From the NCBI GenBank assembly GCA_037355855.1, contig CM074761.1:4483346-4547345 (forward strand): DNA of 64,000 nt. Reading direction: 5' to 3'. How positions within the stretch are numbered: the first letter of the stretch is position 1; each line of letters opens with the position of its first letter. Origin of the DNA: Pseudo-nitzschia pungens (taxonomy: Eukaryota > Bacillariophyta > Bacillariophyceae > Bacillariales > Bacillariaceae). Both the position numbers and the translations under genes were made by a program. Positions 20,739 through 30,576 of the stretch are shown one piece after another. The notes beneath the pieces were generated by a model. It saw nothing but the letters and a program-made list of their open reading frames with translations, had not been told where the DNA came from and did not search any database.

Positions 20739-22452
20739 ATGGGAGCAGTACGCGATTCTTCTTTGTGAGTGACAAACCATCGCGGAAACAAAGGATAATA
20801 CACGACTATTTGTTTGATTCTGTGAGACTGGAGCACAGTGGAGAGGGATGCCATGTGATGCCATGTGATGCGATGCCATGCCATGTGATGCCATGCCATA
20901 CAATTCTGAAGATTCCAATCCGAGCTGATGCATTTTTCCTTTTTTTCCCGTTCAGTGTCTGGCTATGCATATGGACATTTAACAATGTTTCGGTGACGCT
21001 GCTGAATAAAATTTGTTTCAGCATGGTGGACTTTCAGTACCCGTACTTTCTTTCGTTTGTCCACATGGTAAGTGTTTCGTTAACAAAATTATTGACGCCA
21101 ATGATCCATGGTTCCAAAAGTTGGGACTGCAACTTCGAACGTTGCACGCGACGACAAACCGATGAAGGGGAGAGAAATCATGTACACGCACGACGTTTCT
21201 GACGAAGGTAGTTTACTCTTCGTGACAAATTAGGCTTGCAACTCGTTGGGTACACAATATGTGTTTTGGAGGATAAAACAAGATGACAAATTTGGAACGG
21301 AGAGTATCGTACAAAAATGGTTGGGGTATCTTGTTCGAAAGGATCTTGACAAGAAGGGGGCAATGTACATACGCTTATTCTCGATCATATTTTCTTTGAA
21401 CATTGCTATTGGAAATGTCTCTTTGCGCCATGTGTCTGTAAACTTCAATCAAGTTATGCGTTCACTGGTTCCAGTGGTGACGATATTGATGGGAATGATC
21501 GTTGGCAGGAAATTTACGTGGCGACGGATACTATCAGTCGGCCCGATTGTTGTCGGTGTTGCCATGGCATGTTACGGAGACATGTCGTTTTCGAAAATTG
21601 GATTCTTGTATACAATCATTTGTGTAGTAATTGCTGCTGTCAAGGTTACAGCAGCAGGAGAAATGCTGACTGGGCCTCTGAAGCTACACCCGGTGGATCT
21701 TGTAAGTGTGATGGGGAATGCAAACCTGCGGACTTCGGTTTTTTTTTTTTTTGCCAGAGTAATAAAATTCCGATACAAAATACTTTGCGACGGAATCTCA
21801 TGTGTTCAATTATTTTCTCGTCAATCCTGCACAATACAGCTTTGCCATTTGGCTCCACTGGCAATGATCCAATGTATATCGATCAGCTTTGCTACAGGGG
21901 AAGTTTACTCGATCCTTCAACGACCGGAACTCTATCTTACAGATATACGGCCAATGGCAGTGGTGCTACTGAGTGGCATTTTTTCCTTGTGAGTAATGTC
22001 TAAGTAAATGATTCTTTGTGCATAACATCGATGCACTCCGTCAGCGTATGTCAATGCATACTAATCCTTCATCGATTTCTCTTTCCTGTCGTTCGACTAC
22101 AATACGACTCTTGCAGTTCCCTCAACATCACGAGTCTCATGGCGAACAAACTTACTTCACCACTAACGCTCACTATTGCTGGAAATGTGAAGCAAGTTCT
22201 AATGATTGTGCTGTCGACAATAATGTTCTCGACCACCATTACACCTATGAATGGAATAGGCATTATTGTTCGTACTCATTGGATCGACAAGTGTACTCAT
22301 TAATTTCAATACAGGAGAAGAATCAATCGAAACCTACCTTGGAACCAATTCCATCCAGCTCGGTTTCGCTTGAAGACATTACGGAGATGGACGATGACAA
22401 AGTAGTAGAACCTTCGAGCTCCGTTATACGATCACGAAATTGTGCAATTTGA
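20739..22452 (+). CDS. DMT/TPT-family transporter (SLC35-like), paralogue B, frameshifted 3' end
   Basis: Five exons: 20739-20764, 20956-21067, 21234-21701, 21840-21988 and 22117-22452. The first exon is only 26 bp (MGAVRDSSF) and is homologous to exon 1 of paralogue A. Landmarks are [58 protein letters not shown] and [15 protein letters not shown]. After the MNGIGIIV segment the frame changes twice between about 22268 and 22290. Dropping one base at each of two points restores [18 protein letters not shown] and a 362-residue protein ending in an acidic tail like that of A. The two paralogues share only the first intron position. Substrate unknown. The second half may be genuinely degraded or mis-assembled. 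Confidence 0.8.
20848..20900 (+). repeat. ATGCCATGTG decamer repeat in intron 1 of paralogue B
   Basis: Four to five variants of ATGCCATGTG in direct repeat lie inside the first intron (20765-20955) of transporter paralogue B. Confidence 0.8.
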
Positions 22453-22682
22453 AAAGAAAGGACCGTTGTCAAAATAATATTTTTGTGCATACCATACCAT
22501 ACATTACCTTACCATACATGACGTTTTAGACCGATGCAAACAAAAATTAGAATGATTTTAATAGAAATTTATCATCATTCTCGACTTCCTTTCTTATTTG
22601 TTCGGAAGATTCGTAAAACTGGGTGCTCAATTCCAGTGTTGAATGGAATGAACAGGACCAGGATCCTATGATGCTGGATCCC
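22453..22682. other. Short intergenic region
   Basis: This is the 3' flank of transporter B, with a few CATACCATACATTACCTTAC short repeats at about 22490-22520. No gene is recognised. Confidence 0.4.
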
Positions 22683-22689
22683 TGTATAT

Positions 22690-23125
22690 ATGTACCTAAG
22701 ATACATTCCTTAGCCTCCAGTAACAGTCTGCAAGATGCTAAGCAGGGTGCTAAGCAGGGTGCTCAACAGGGTGCTCAACAGGGTGCTCAACAGGATGCTA
22801 AGCAGGGTGCTAAGCAGGGTGCTAAGCAGGGTGCTAAACAGGGTGCTCAACAGGATGCTAAACGGGATGCTAAACAGGATCCTAAACAGGATCCTAAACA
22901 GGATCCTAAACAGGATCCTAAACAGGATGCTAAACAGGATGCTAAACAGGATGCTAAACAGGATGCTAAACAGGATGGTGCTAAGCAGCAGGCTTAGCAG
23001 CAGGCTTCGCAGGATACTGTAATACTGTAATACGCTGCTATGGGGACGCCTGCAATTTCAAATGTAGTTTGCTGGGTCCTAACGTAGGATTTGTACCAGT
23101 AACAGATATCTAGCGGTAGCAACCC
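22690..23125 (+). repeat. Dispersed repeat, copy 1 (with expanded minisatellite)
   Basis: Three blocks in this stretch recur in inverted orientation at 62756-62960. They are CTTAGCCTCCAGTAACAGTC (about 22709), GCTAAGCAGCAGGCTTAGCA (about 22980) and GTAGGATTTGTACCAGTAAC (about 23084), in the same order. The other copy has only a few short units where this copy has the 12-bp array. There is no transposase or other gene. Confidence 0.75.
22733..22980 (+). repeat. 12-bp minisatellite, about 20 units
   Basis: Twenty units of variants GCTAAGCAGGGT, GCTCAACAGGGT, GCTAAACAGGAT and CCTAAACAGGAT. Identical variants are clustered, which indicates local duplication. As 12 is a multiple of three, one frame stays open from an ATG at 22668 to 22997 and would read tetrapeptides of the type DAKQ/GAQQ/DPKQ. 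I see no domain or splice context that would make this a real gene. Confidence 0.9.
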
Positions 23126-23517
23126 AAACATGCATAAGGTTTCTTACTGTAATCCGTGATAAAAACCTTACCGTACGCTAATTACCTAGTAATTTTACCT
23201 AGCTTTCCAGAAGACAGGAAGCGAAATAAAAATGGCGTTCGCGCCAAAACGCTCAATCAACAAAAGTAATGATAAGCGAACGGGTAAAAAGAAATACAGT
23301 AAACCTTACAGCAGCATTTACAGATTCTCTGTTCAGAGTAAGGTTTACCGTACAGAGCATGTCGTACATCTCTCACACCCCGGGCGCACATTGCGTTGCT
23401 TTTCAGTTCGACTGAAAAATTATCGTCACGACAAGAACCACAAGCGCATCATATCTTAGTGTAGGCATTCTCTTGTGCAATCGGATCTAAGCTTTTGACT
23501 TTCCATCCATCAATGCG
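23126..23517. promoter_or_regulatory. Upstream region of RNase H2C with GTAAGGTTTAC motifs
   Basis: Motif copies are at about 23155 (AAACCTTACCGTACGC) and 23337 (AGTAAGGTTTACCGTACAG), the latter some 180 bp upstream of the start codon. No gene is recognised. Confidence 0.4.
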
Positions 23518-24000
23518 ATGAATGCTTCCTCGAAAGAGAAAGCCGAATGCTCCAAACCGGATCTTTGTTGTAGTGATGGTGAAGCAACTTGTCACGTGTT
23601 GCCATGCAACGTCGACTTTGAAGGAATGGCGAAAACCCACATATTTTTCAAGCCTGTTGAGGTAGAAGAGGGCGTTTTTGCCGCTAGCTTTCGGGGGAGA
23701 GGCCTTTTAGCAACGCAGCAAAAAGGGACGGGCGGTATTACTCGTAGTACCGATACAGAATATCATTCGTACTTGCTTTCCCTGGAAGAAAACAAAATCC
23801 GCGTCAAGTCGTCCGTAAGGGACGTGATGGAATGGCATCACGAGCACAGTGTCAAATCACTCAGATACAAAGAGAGTGATTCCGGTCGCCTACAGGTCGC
23901 AAAAGAATGGATGGAAATTTCGGACGCCGTACGTATAACGACAATTGGGAAGGACCGACCCGGTTCCTCCGTGCAAACGCGCTGCATTCGATGGAGGTAA
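23518..24000 (+). CDS. RNASEH2C: Ribonuclease H2 subunit C
   Basis: A single-exon protein of 160 residues from the ATG at 23518. It contains the RNase H2C signature CHVLPCNVDFEG (about residues 25-36), then IFFKPVEVEEG and the strongly conserved SFRGRGL. A second conserved part begins YHSYLLSLEE. The subunit is a non-catalytic scaffold that, with subunit B, holds catalytic subunit A in the nuclear RNase H2 complex removing ribonucleotides from DNA. The length matches family members. The family call rests mainly on the HxLPC and FRGRGL blocks. Confidence 0.85.
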   Translation: MNASSKEKAECSKPDLCCSDGEATCHVLPCNVDFEGMAKTHIFFKPVEVEEGVFAASFRGRGLLATQQKGTGGITRSTDTEYHSYLLSLEENKIRVKSSVRDVMEWHHEHSVKSLRYKESDSGRLQVAKEWMEISDAVRITTIGKDRPGSSVQTRCIRWR

Positions 24001-24459
24001 TTGTTTGTTACTAGCTCGTCGGTGAAGATTGTTCTCACTTCCCTGGATTCGCTTCGCCTCTTCCTATTGATATATAGTTGCACGAGCCGTTGCCATTGGG
24101 ACAGTGAAATGAAATGCTGCTTTAGAACGCACAAAAGGACTGGACAAAAATCATCACCGGATGCTACCGAGATGTCCTTTGCACGACAACCCATGCATGA
24201 CTTGTATTTTGTTCTTGCAGAGTGCAGCGAACGATACCGTCTTGAGAGTCTCTCCCGGACATGAATTCCTTAGAAACAGCTATACACTGAACACTGTACG
24301 TGTACGTGTACTGTACAGTAACCCCCACAATTTTTTTAAGAATTTGCTTACTTTAGTTGGTTACGATGTCTCGTTGACAGAATAATAAAATGAACAATGG
24401 TATGTAAAAAAAGTCGAGAATTCGACGCAAAGCGTCGATCTATTCGGGGCTCGTTTGCG
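24001..24459. other. Intergenic region, convergent 3' ends
   Basis: This lies between the stop codons of RNase H2C and the second LRR gene. No gene is recognised; there is a GTACGTGTACGTGTACTG alternating stretch at about 24298. Confidence 0.45.
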
Positions 24460-25987
24460 TTAGCGGCTTGCACACTGCTCACCGCAGCACGTGCAACACT
24501 GTTCGCTGCAAGCAATAGCCCCGTCGCAATCCGCACCCAGTTCTTCGAGACGCCCGAAGGGTCGTCTCCTGTTGCAGATACTCGACGACATCTCTCCCAC
24601 CAAGTTGTTGCCCTGCACATTCAAGATTTCCAGCGTGACGATGTTTCCGATCTCGGACGGTATCTCCCCGGTGAGATCGTTGTCATTCAACCACAGCTGG
24701 AGCATGTTGTTCAGCGAACCGATTTCGGTTGGTATGCTTCCCTTGACACCACAGTTCGAGGCGCTGAACGAGGCGAGAGTGTCTGGGATTGAGGAGGGAA
24801 TGGTGCCCTTGAGACCCGGGTTGTCGTCCACCCAGAGCTCACGAATCTTTGGCATGTCGGAAACAAAATCGAGGTTGTCTTCCAGGAAACTAAACCCGGC
24901 GTATAGGAATTCCAGGCTGGGGAGCCGGACAAGCTCGGACGGCAGTGGCGAGTTGTACGAATTGCCATCCATTGCCAAGTATCTCAGGTTGGAGAGCTTG
25001 GCGAATGTTGCACCATCCAGTTTTCCAAAGTATAACGAATGCGAGACGTCCAGCTCTTTCAACGCCGTTAATTTTCCGAGGACCACAGGAATCCCGGCGT
25101 ATTCAAAGTTGGTGGTGCCGAGGTAGAGATGCTCCAGGTTTGTGAGCTCTCCCAAAAAGCTGTTTCCCTCGTCGCCTACATTGTGCACCATGTTGTTGTA
25201 CAAGTCGACCGTAGTGAGCGTCTCGCGAAGAAGTGCGAGTTCGGGTGGAATGGCTCCGGTCAAGCCGTTCGTGTCCAGCTCGATCTTGCGGATTCTCCCT
25301 TGGTCGTCGCACGTCAGACCGTGCCAATTGCAAACATCATCGGCGGATCCCAACCACCCACGGTTGCTGTACCATCCCGGGAGCGCAAGATCCGCTCCGT
25401 AGTGAACATCGGTCCAATCGCTCTTGACCGAGTACGTGGCGTAATAAAGGCACGCCAGAGCATAGAGTTGGGTCGCCTGCTGCTCCGTGGTCATTTTGCT
25501 TCCATCATTGACCGGAAAGGCTTGCGTAAGGACCCATTGTCTGGCCCGGGATTGATAACTATCGGCGTCTTGAAACTCCTTGCCTCCGTTCCGGGCGATC
25601 CCCTGAATGATCTTGGCAACGGGGCTGTTGGCGTCCGGCATGTCCCGCTGGAGTCCAGTCCGTGTTATCTTTTTTGTCCTCTTCTGTTGCATCGGCCCCC
25701 CCGGAACCCGAGCTGTTCATCGATGAGCTGGGCTGTTTCGCGGGGGAGCGGAGCACCACCGGAACGGCGACTGCGGCAGCAACGACGACCAACAAGACCG
25801 CCAATCCCAGAAACATTTTGCCACGGGCAGTCGAACGTCCCGACGATTTGTCCACGCCGCTTGCGGTTGCGTCCTGATTCGAGTGATCCGGATGGGGCAG
25901 CGGCAAGGTATTAGACACCTCGAATTCGTTTCCTGCATTGGATCCATTGCCGTTTGTGTCGAAACTCAGCCAATTTGGGTCAGCCAT
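24460..25987 (-). CDS. Diatom-type LRR single-pass membrane protein, second copy, frameshifted
   Basis: Intron-less, from the ATG at 25987. The order is an Asn/Gly-rich N-terminus, one transmembrane helix (MFLGLAVLLVVVAAAVAVPV, about 58-77), and a serine-rich then acidic spacer. The pre-LRR domain (LYALACLYYATYS, DDVCNWHGLTC) and about ten leucine-rich repeats follow (GLTGAIPPELALL, GVKGSIPTEIGSL, DLTGEIPSEIGNI), then a Cys-rich end (CSEQCCTCCGEQC). The frame shifts by one base between about 25640 and 25702, where a C7 run (25696-25702) and a T6 run (25670-25675) occur. Removing one base gives 508 residues. It is paralogous to the gene at 10.3 kb but lacks its intron. Function, probably at the cell surface, is not known. 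Confidence 0.8.
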
Positions 25988-27274
25988 GTTGAAAGCGTAA
26001 ATGCAACTGGATCAATAAATCAATCAACAATGAATCAACAATGAATCAAGTGGAATCTGCCGTTCCTCCTCTGGTATTCCGGATCTCCTGTCGTGTACGA
26101 CAATATTTCGGATGCTTGATAGTCCTGATCTGGGATTCCCTCATGGATAGAAACCAAAGGGTATGTGGAATTATCGAGTTGCTTTCCCGATGGATTCCAA
26201 GGACTCGGAATCATACGGTGCTCCGTATCATGCTTACGCTATCGCAATCGATAGGTGGTGACGTTCAAAATACCGGTACGGAATACAAACAAATGTCGCG
26301 AAAAAAGTAAGACCTTACGGATTTTCCGTCTTTCCGACTGCCGTTGGCTCTTGTCAAAGCGGAACTGATAGTATGTGTTGGAGGTGCGCATGGACTTGGG
26401 GGTTTCATAGATAACCGTAACATGGCAATGCGCATGCAATAAAGTCCGAATACTTCTTTTGAAAAACAAACAAAAAAGCCCTCATGTCTTTCTTGGAAGT
26501 ATCGCATTGCTTTGGGAACACATGGTGGATACTTTGAAAAAAGAATGCGGAGTATCAAATACGACTGAATTTCGTCGTTCGGTCGTAAGTCGTACGAAGT
26601 ACATGTACCGTACTAAAGTGCTGATACTCGTAATCTTACAAGTTAAGATTACTCGTAAACCTTACTGGTACATCGTTTTACGAATAAGGTGCCAAGGGAA
26701 TTTATTTTTCAGAACAAAATGAATTTAGTGCAATGCACGTTTGGTAATGTACGACTGGAATACGGTTGAAGGTAGGATGGTCCAAAACTTGCAAGCAACT
26801 TCGTACGAACCGACTTTCTGTCTCAGTTCAAAAACAACGAAGAAGGGAAGAAGGGGAAAAACAGTGAACAGTAAGATGAAAATTATTACAGTAACTTCGT
26901 ACCGGTATTTCAAAAAATTGATTTAGAGAATGAATCATTATCGAACGAAGACGTTAGGGCTTACAGGGCCCACTGAGTTGCGTATTCATACGGTGAACGA
27001 AGCTGCCCTCATCCAACTATCCAACGAACACCAACACCAACAGCAGTACGTAAAACAAGGTTGACACTACTTCACTTCTGTAAATTAGGACAAAGAACCG
27101 AGAACAACTGTCATACGGTACATTATCGGTCCAGAAATCACAAAGTCCACGATAAGGGTGAACAAGATTTTAGTCCGGTTTGGCTCGGTGCAACGAAACA
27201 ACGAACGCAGTCCTTAACCAACTTCCGAGGGCTCGTCGAAAGCATAATTTTTGGAGCCTATTCGTTTGGTGGCC
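25988..27274. other. 1.3-kb divergent intergenic region
   Basis: This lies upstream of the second LRR gene and COX11. It holds ATGAATCAACA short repeats at 26027-26047 and GTAAACCTTACTGG-type motifs at about 26640-26670. No gene is recognised. Confidence 0.45.
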
Positions 27275-28192
27275 ATGCAGTTCTCGAGCTTCCAACGCGT
27301 CGTTGCCCTCCGGTTGCCACGGACCACTTCGACCCTGTCGGTGCTTTCCAAATGCCGTCGGCGGGCGTTCGCCGACAAGGCATCGGCGGTCAGCAAACCG
27401 CCACAGAATGCTCAGAATCGATCCTATGAATATTATCGCAAGCAGCGAGAAGGATCCTGGTTTTACAATCGACAGCGATGGGCCAACAAGAGAAAACTAT
27501 CGGCGGAAGAACGCAACATCCAAGTTGCGTGGTACATGGCGGCGGTAGTAGTAGGAGCAATCGGTGCAACGTACGCCTCCGTGCCCCTGTACAAAGTCTT
27601 TTGCCAGGCAACGGGCTTTGGTGGTACTACGCAACGGGTTACTTTCGAAGGGGAACAACCAAACCTAATAGAGAGAACAATGCGGTCGGTGATCCAAACG
27701 GTTGCTCCCAAGTCGTCGGCAAAGGTACACACGTGGACCGACGAGGAGGCTGCTCAGAAACTGGCTTCGCTTCGACCGGTCCAAAACGCAAACCTGGTTA
27801 CGATTCGATTTGATTCGACCGTGAACGATGCAATGCCCTGGAGTTTTCAGCCGATTGCCCGGGATGTCAAGGTCGTCCCGGGAGAAACGGCGCTGTCGTT
27901 CTTTCGGGTTAAGAATCACTCCGACAAGGCAATCACCGGTGTGGCAACGTACAACGTATACCCGCCCAAAATGGGGTTGTATTTCCAAAAAATTCAGTGC
28001 TTTTGCTTCGAAGAGCAACGGCTCCTGCCGGGAGAAACGGTGGATATGCCTGTGTTCTTCTTTATAGACCCGGAAATGCTGGACGACCCACAAGTAAGCT
28101 ACGTAACGAACGTGACACTGAGCTACACCTTTTTCCAAACCGATGAAGATGACGATGACGATGACGATGACAACGAAAATAATGGCAAATAA
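27275..28192 (+). CDS. COX11: Cytochrome c oxidase assembly protein COX11
   Basis: A single-exon protein of 305 residues from the ATG at 27275; the frame upstream starts only with TTG. An arginine-rich mitochondrial presequence is followed by one transmembrane helix (VAWYMAAVVVGAIGATYASV) and PLYKVFCQATGFGG. The CtaG/Cox11 beta-barrel follows, with the copper-binding CFCFEEQ motif at about residue 244. The MPVFFFIDPEM block also matches the family. COX11 delivers copper to the CuB site of cytochrome c oxidase from the mitochondrial inner membrane. The C-terminus ends in an acidic Asp run absent from most homologues. It is convergent with the MIF-like gene. Confidence 0.95.
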   Translation: MQFSSFQRVVALRLPRTTSTLSVLSKCRRRAFADKASAVSKPPQNAQNRSYEYYRKQREGSWFYNRQRWANKRKLSAEERNIQVAWYMAAVVVGAIGATYASVPLYKVFCQATGFGGTTQRVTFEGEQPNLIERTMRSVIQTVAPKSSAKVHTWTDEEAAQKLASLRPVQNANLVTIRFDSTVNDAMPWSFQPIARDVKVVPGETALSFFRVKNHSDKAITGVATYNVYPPKMGLYFQKIQCFCFEEQRLLPGETVDMPVFFFIDPEMLDDPQVSYVTNVTLSYTFFQTDEDDDDDDDDNENNGK

Positions 28193-28316
28193 CGGTAGAC
28201 ATCAACATATGCAAATGCTGTTCCGTTTTGAAAACTATTTAAACTCGCCTTCATAATCGACGATTGGTTCAATAATGACACAAATCTTGGTAGTTGACAC
28301 GAATCCACAATGTCAA

Positions 28317-29115
28317 TCAACCAGCAAATGTGCGTCGTGACCATCCAACGTTTGCTCTGGGCATGTCCCAAAAGTTGATGTACATTCTGTCTTCCGCCAA
28401 TCCAAAGTCGCTGAGGATATCCGTAATCTTTGACTGCATTGCGCCATTGTTTTCCATCGAAATCGCTCCGATGCTGTACAAGTTGCCAAGGGCACATGGT
28501 GCGTCGGATCCTCTGTGCGCAGGATTTGTTTCATAGAATTGGGCGAACATCCAATCGGAGTCGATTCCCGCAAGAATTACAAATCATCGACGCGCATGTT
28601 GTAGCGATAAAATGGTTGGAAGACGAACGAAAAAACGCATGTTGTGAGTTTTGCAATGTTCGGTGGAAGAAGCAATACGGGAAACCGTGTTCATTCCACA
28701 CCATGGGCAACGAAAAGGTCGCCGGCAGCAACAAAGAAACGCAGCGTGATGGAACGCACCCAAAAATCACGCTTGCGTTGTCCGTGATCGAAACTCCGAT
28801 GTAGGCCTCGGGCTTGCCAGTGACTTCGGAAATAGCCTTCGAGGCTTTCTTCATTACCTCGAGTTTCTTGTCCCCGAGATCGAGATTAGTCACGAGGACA
28901 AGGGACGGATCTCCTGGCAGACTGGCAAACGGATGAGGACAAGGTGAAGCTGCGGAGGCCGACTCAGAAGCATCCGACGGACTGTCGTTGTTGATCATGC
29001 TAATGGACTGTTTTTTTCCCGCAAGGGTATGAAGCTTTTTATACGCAAAACCTGTAGCGACCGATGGGAATTGTAGAGATAGTAAGGCGAAAAGGACAAC
29101 CCTTTGCAACAGCAT
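28317..29115 (-). CDS. MIF-like (macrophage migration inhibitory factor family) protein with N-terminal leader
   Basis: Two exons, 29115-28760 and 28512-28317, with a 247-bp phase-2 intron; 183 residues. The first 24 residues form a signal peptide (LLQRVVLFALLSLQF), and ATGFAY resembles the diatom plastid-targeting cleavage site. After a Ser/Ala-rich spacer, the MIF fold runs from residue 70 (PSLVLVTNLDL) through IGVSITDNASVIFG, GGSDAPCALGN and MYINFWDMPRANVGW. MIF proteins are tautomerases whose catalytic proline must be N-terminal. Here it is Pro70, so activity would require cleavage just before it. An in-frame ATG also exists at 29187, but 29115 gives the better leader. Family clear, location inferred. 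Confidence 0.85.
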
Positions 29116-29187
29116 TTTGGTTTCTTTCCCTTTCCTTCTGGTGCAATCAGTAGTGTGAGGAAATTTGTTGCCAAAGGGAACGAACAT

Positions 29188-30576
29188 TTTATTTTAAAAA
29201 TACAAGCATCAATCAAGCAGTATTTTCAATTTTACGTAATTACTTGTTCTTACTCGGAAAGCTAACCCGAAGGCATGTTCAATTTTCACGAGAGATTTTC
29301 CGTTCACCTCCCTCAAAAAAAAGATATCGGATGTCAAGAAAAACACCTTGGACAGAAGGACGGACGAGTGGAAATAGATTGAGCATGTCAGCATTCTTTT
29401 GATGAGATAAAGAGCTTTGTGGGAGACGAACAATGCTACCGGTACGGTAATTACGCAACACGGAAGAGCATAGTGTTGATGTTTAGAAGTTACGGTATTG
29501 TTGCGATACACTGTTTAGTGTTTAGCGGCCTCAAAATAATACTAGACATCAACAGTATATGGCAGTTTCATGTTATCGCACCAGCATCGGCTTATTATGA
29601 CAGCAATTTTCTGCATTCAGCTCTTCTTGGTGGCGACATGCGTTTCAAAAGAAGCAACCTTCCATTATTGGTGCCAAGTATTATTCGATCCCTTTGATGA
29701 ATTCTACACGTACTACTGTACTAATTCTAAATGTCTGATGAGGTGATTCCTACTGTAGCCTTACTCCTTCAAGAAAGTATTACGTTCTTGCGGAATAATT
29801 TATTCTACGTGCGTCGTGTACACGTACTTCGTAACTCTGAATCATTGATTGAATTAAAATTAAAATGGTGATGATCATTCAGCACATAGTTCGTGGTCTG
29901 AGGAATGGTAGTAGCCACTGTGGCATATTGGACTTCAGTGTTCTGAAATCTCGTGGAGAATCCAAGTTGGGTACAAGAAGAAACAAATGGGCTTTCTTTG
30001 GTTGATTCTCGAAACATTTTCCCAATCGGATTGGAAAGGTGTATTTCAGTTTTCCAGACGTTGACGATCTCTGTCCAGGAGCTCTCATATTGAATCATGA
30101 TATGTACTAACAATTTAGCGCAGATTAAAGATATTGTGAGGAAATGCAGTTCCCTGTGTTCCGTTGGAGGGAGAACGCTTTGATTTTATTCATCGTGAAC
30201 TGGCACACCGTGCTCGAAGGCTCTTGCTAGTGCTAGTAGTAGATGATGGCGATTGTGAGCTGTGCATCATAATATCGAATCCTGGTCTCTTACCGTTGTA
30301 TTTCATATTCATCACCGTAGTCAACAATTGAACGATGCTACGATTAAGTTCGAAACGTTGGCGCTTGACGATGATCAAAATGTCCAAAACCGGATACGAC
30401 ATGTTGGTGGAGATTCGTACTTGGTTGAACTCGAGCGAATCTACTTTAAGAAATGTTTAATCCGTTGATTGCCAAACTAATTGGGAAATCCGGCAAATTT
30501 AGCGTTGAGAACTATATTTCCTCCTCTATCTGAGAATCACACTACCCCCATATCACCGAAGGCCCAAAGCTCCTAA
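29188..30576. other. 1.4-kb region without a confident gene
   Basis: Upstream of the MIF-like gene and downstream of the KH protein gene. A 70-codon frame starting with ATG at 30402 (minus, to 30190) and an overlapping plus-strand frame (30262-30468, no ATG) both look somewhat protein-like. Neither has a recognisable domain or splice partner, so I call neither. Repeats are sparse. Confidence 0.4.

Noticed and set aside
22268..22313. A possible 47-bp intron to explain the frame change in transporter B
   Set aside because: The donor GTTCGT is poor, the intron would be much shorter than any other here, and splicing would delete residues that align well with paralogue A.
22690..23000. The regular 12-bp array as a CRISPR-like structure
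   Set aside because: There are no unique spacers between units, and the genome is eukaryotic; it is a simple minisatellite.
30190..30468. Overlapping small frames on both strands
   Set aside because: Each looks slightly protein-like, but there is no domain, convincing splice context or way to choose between strands.
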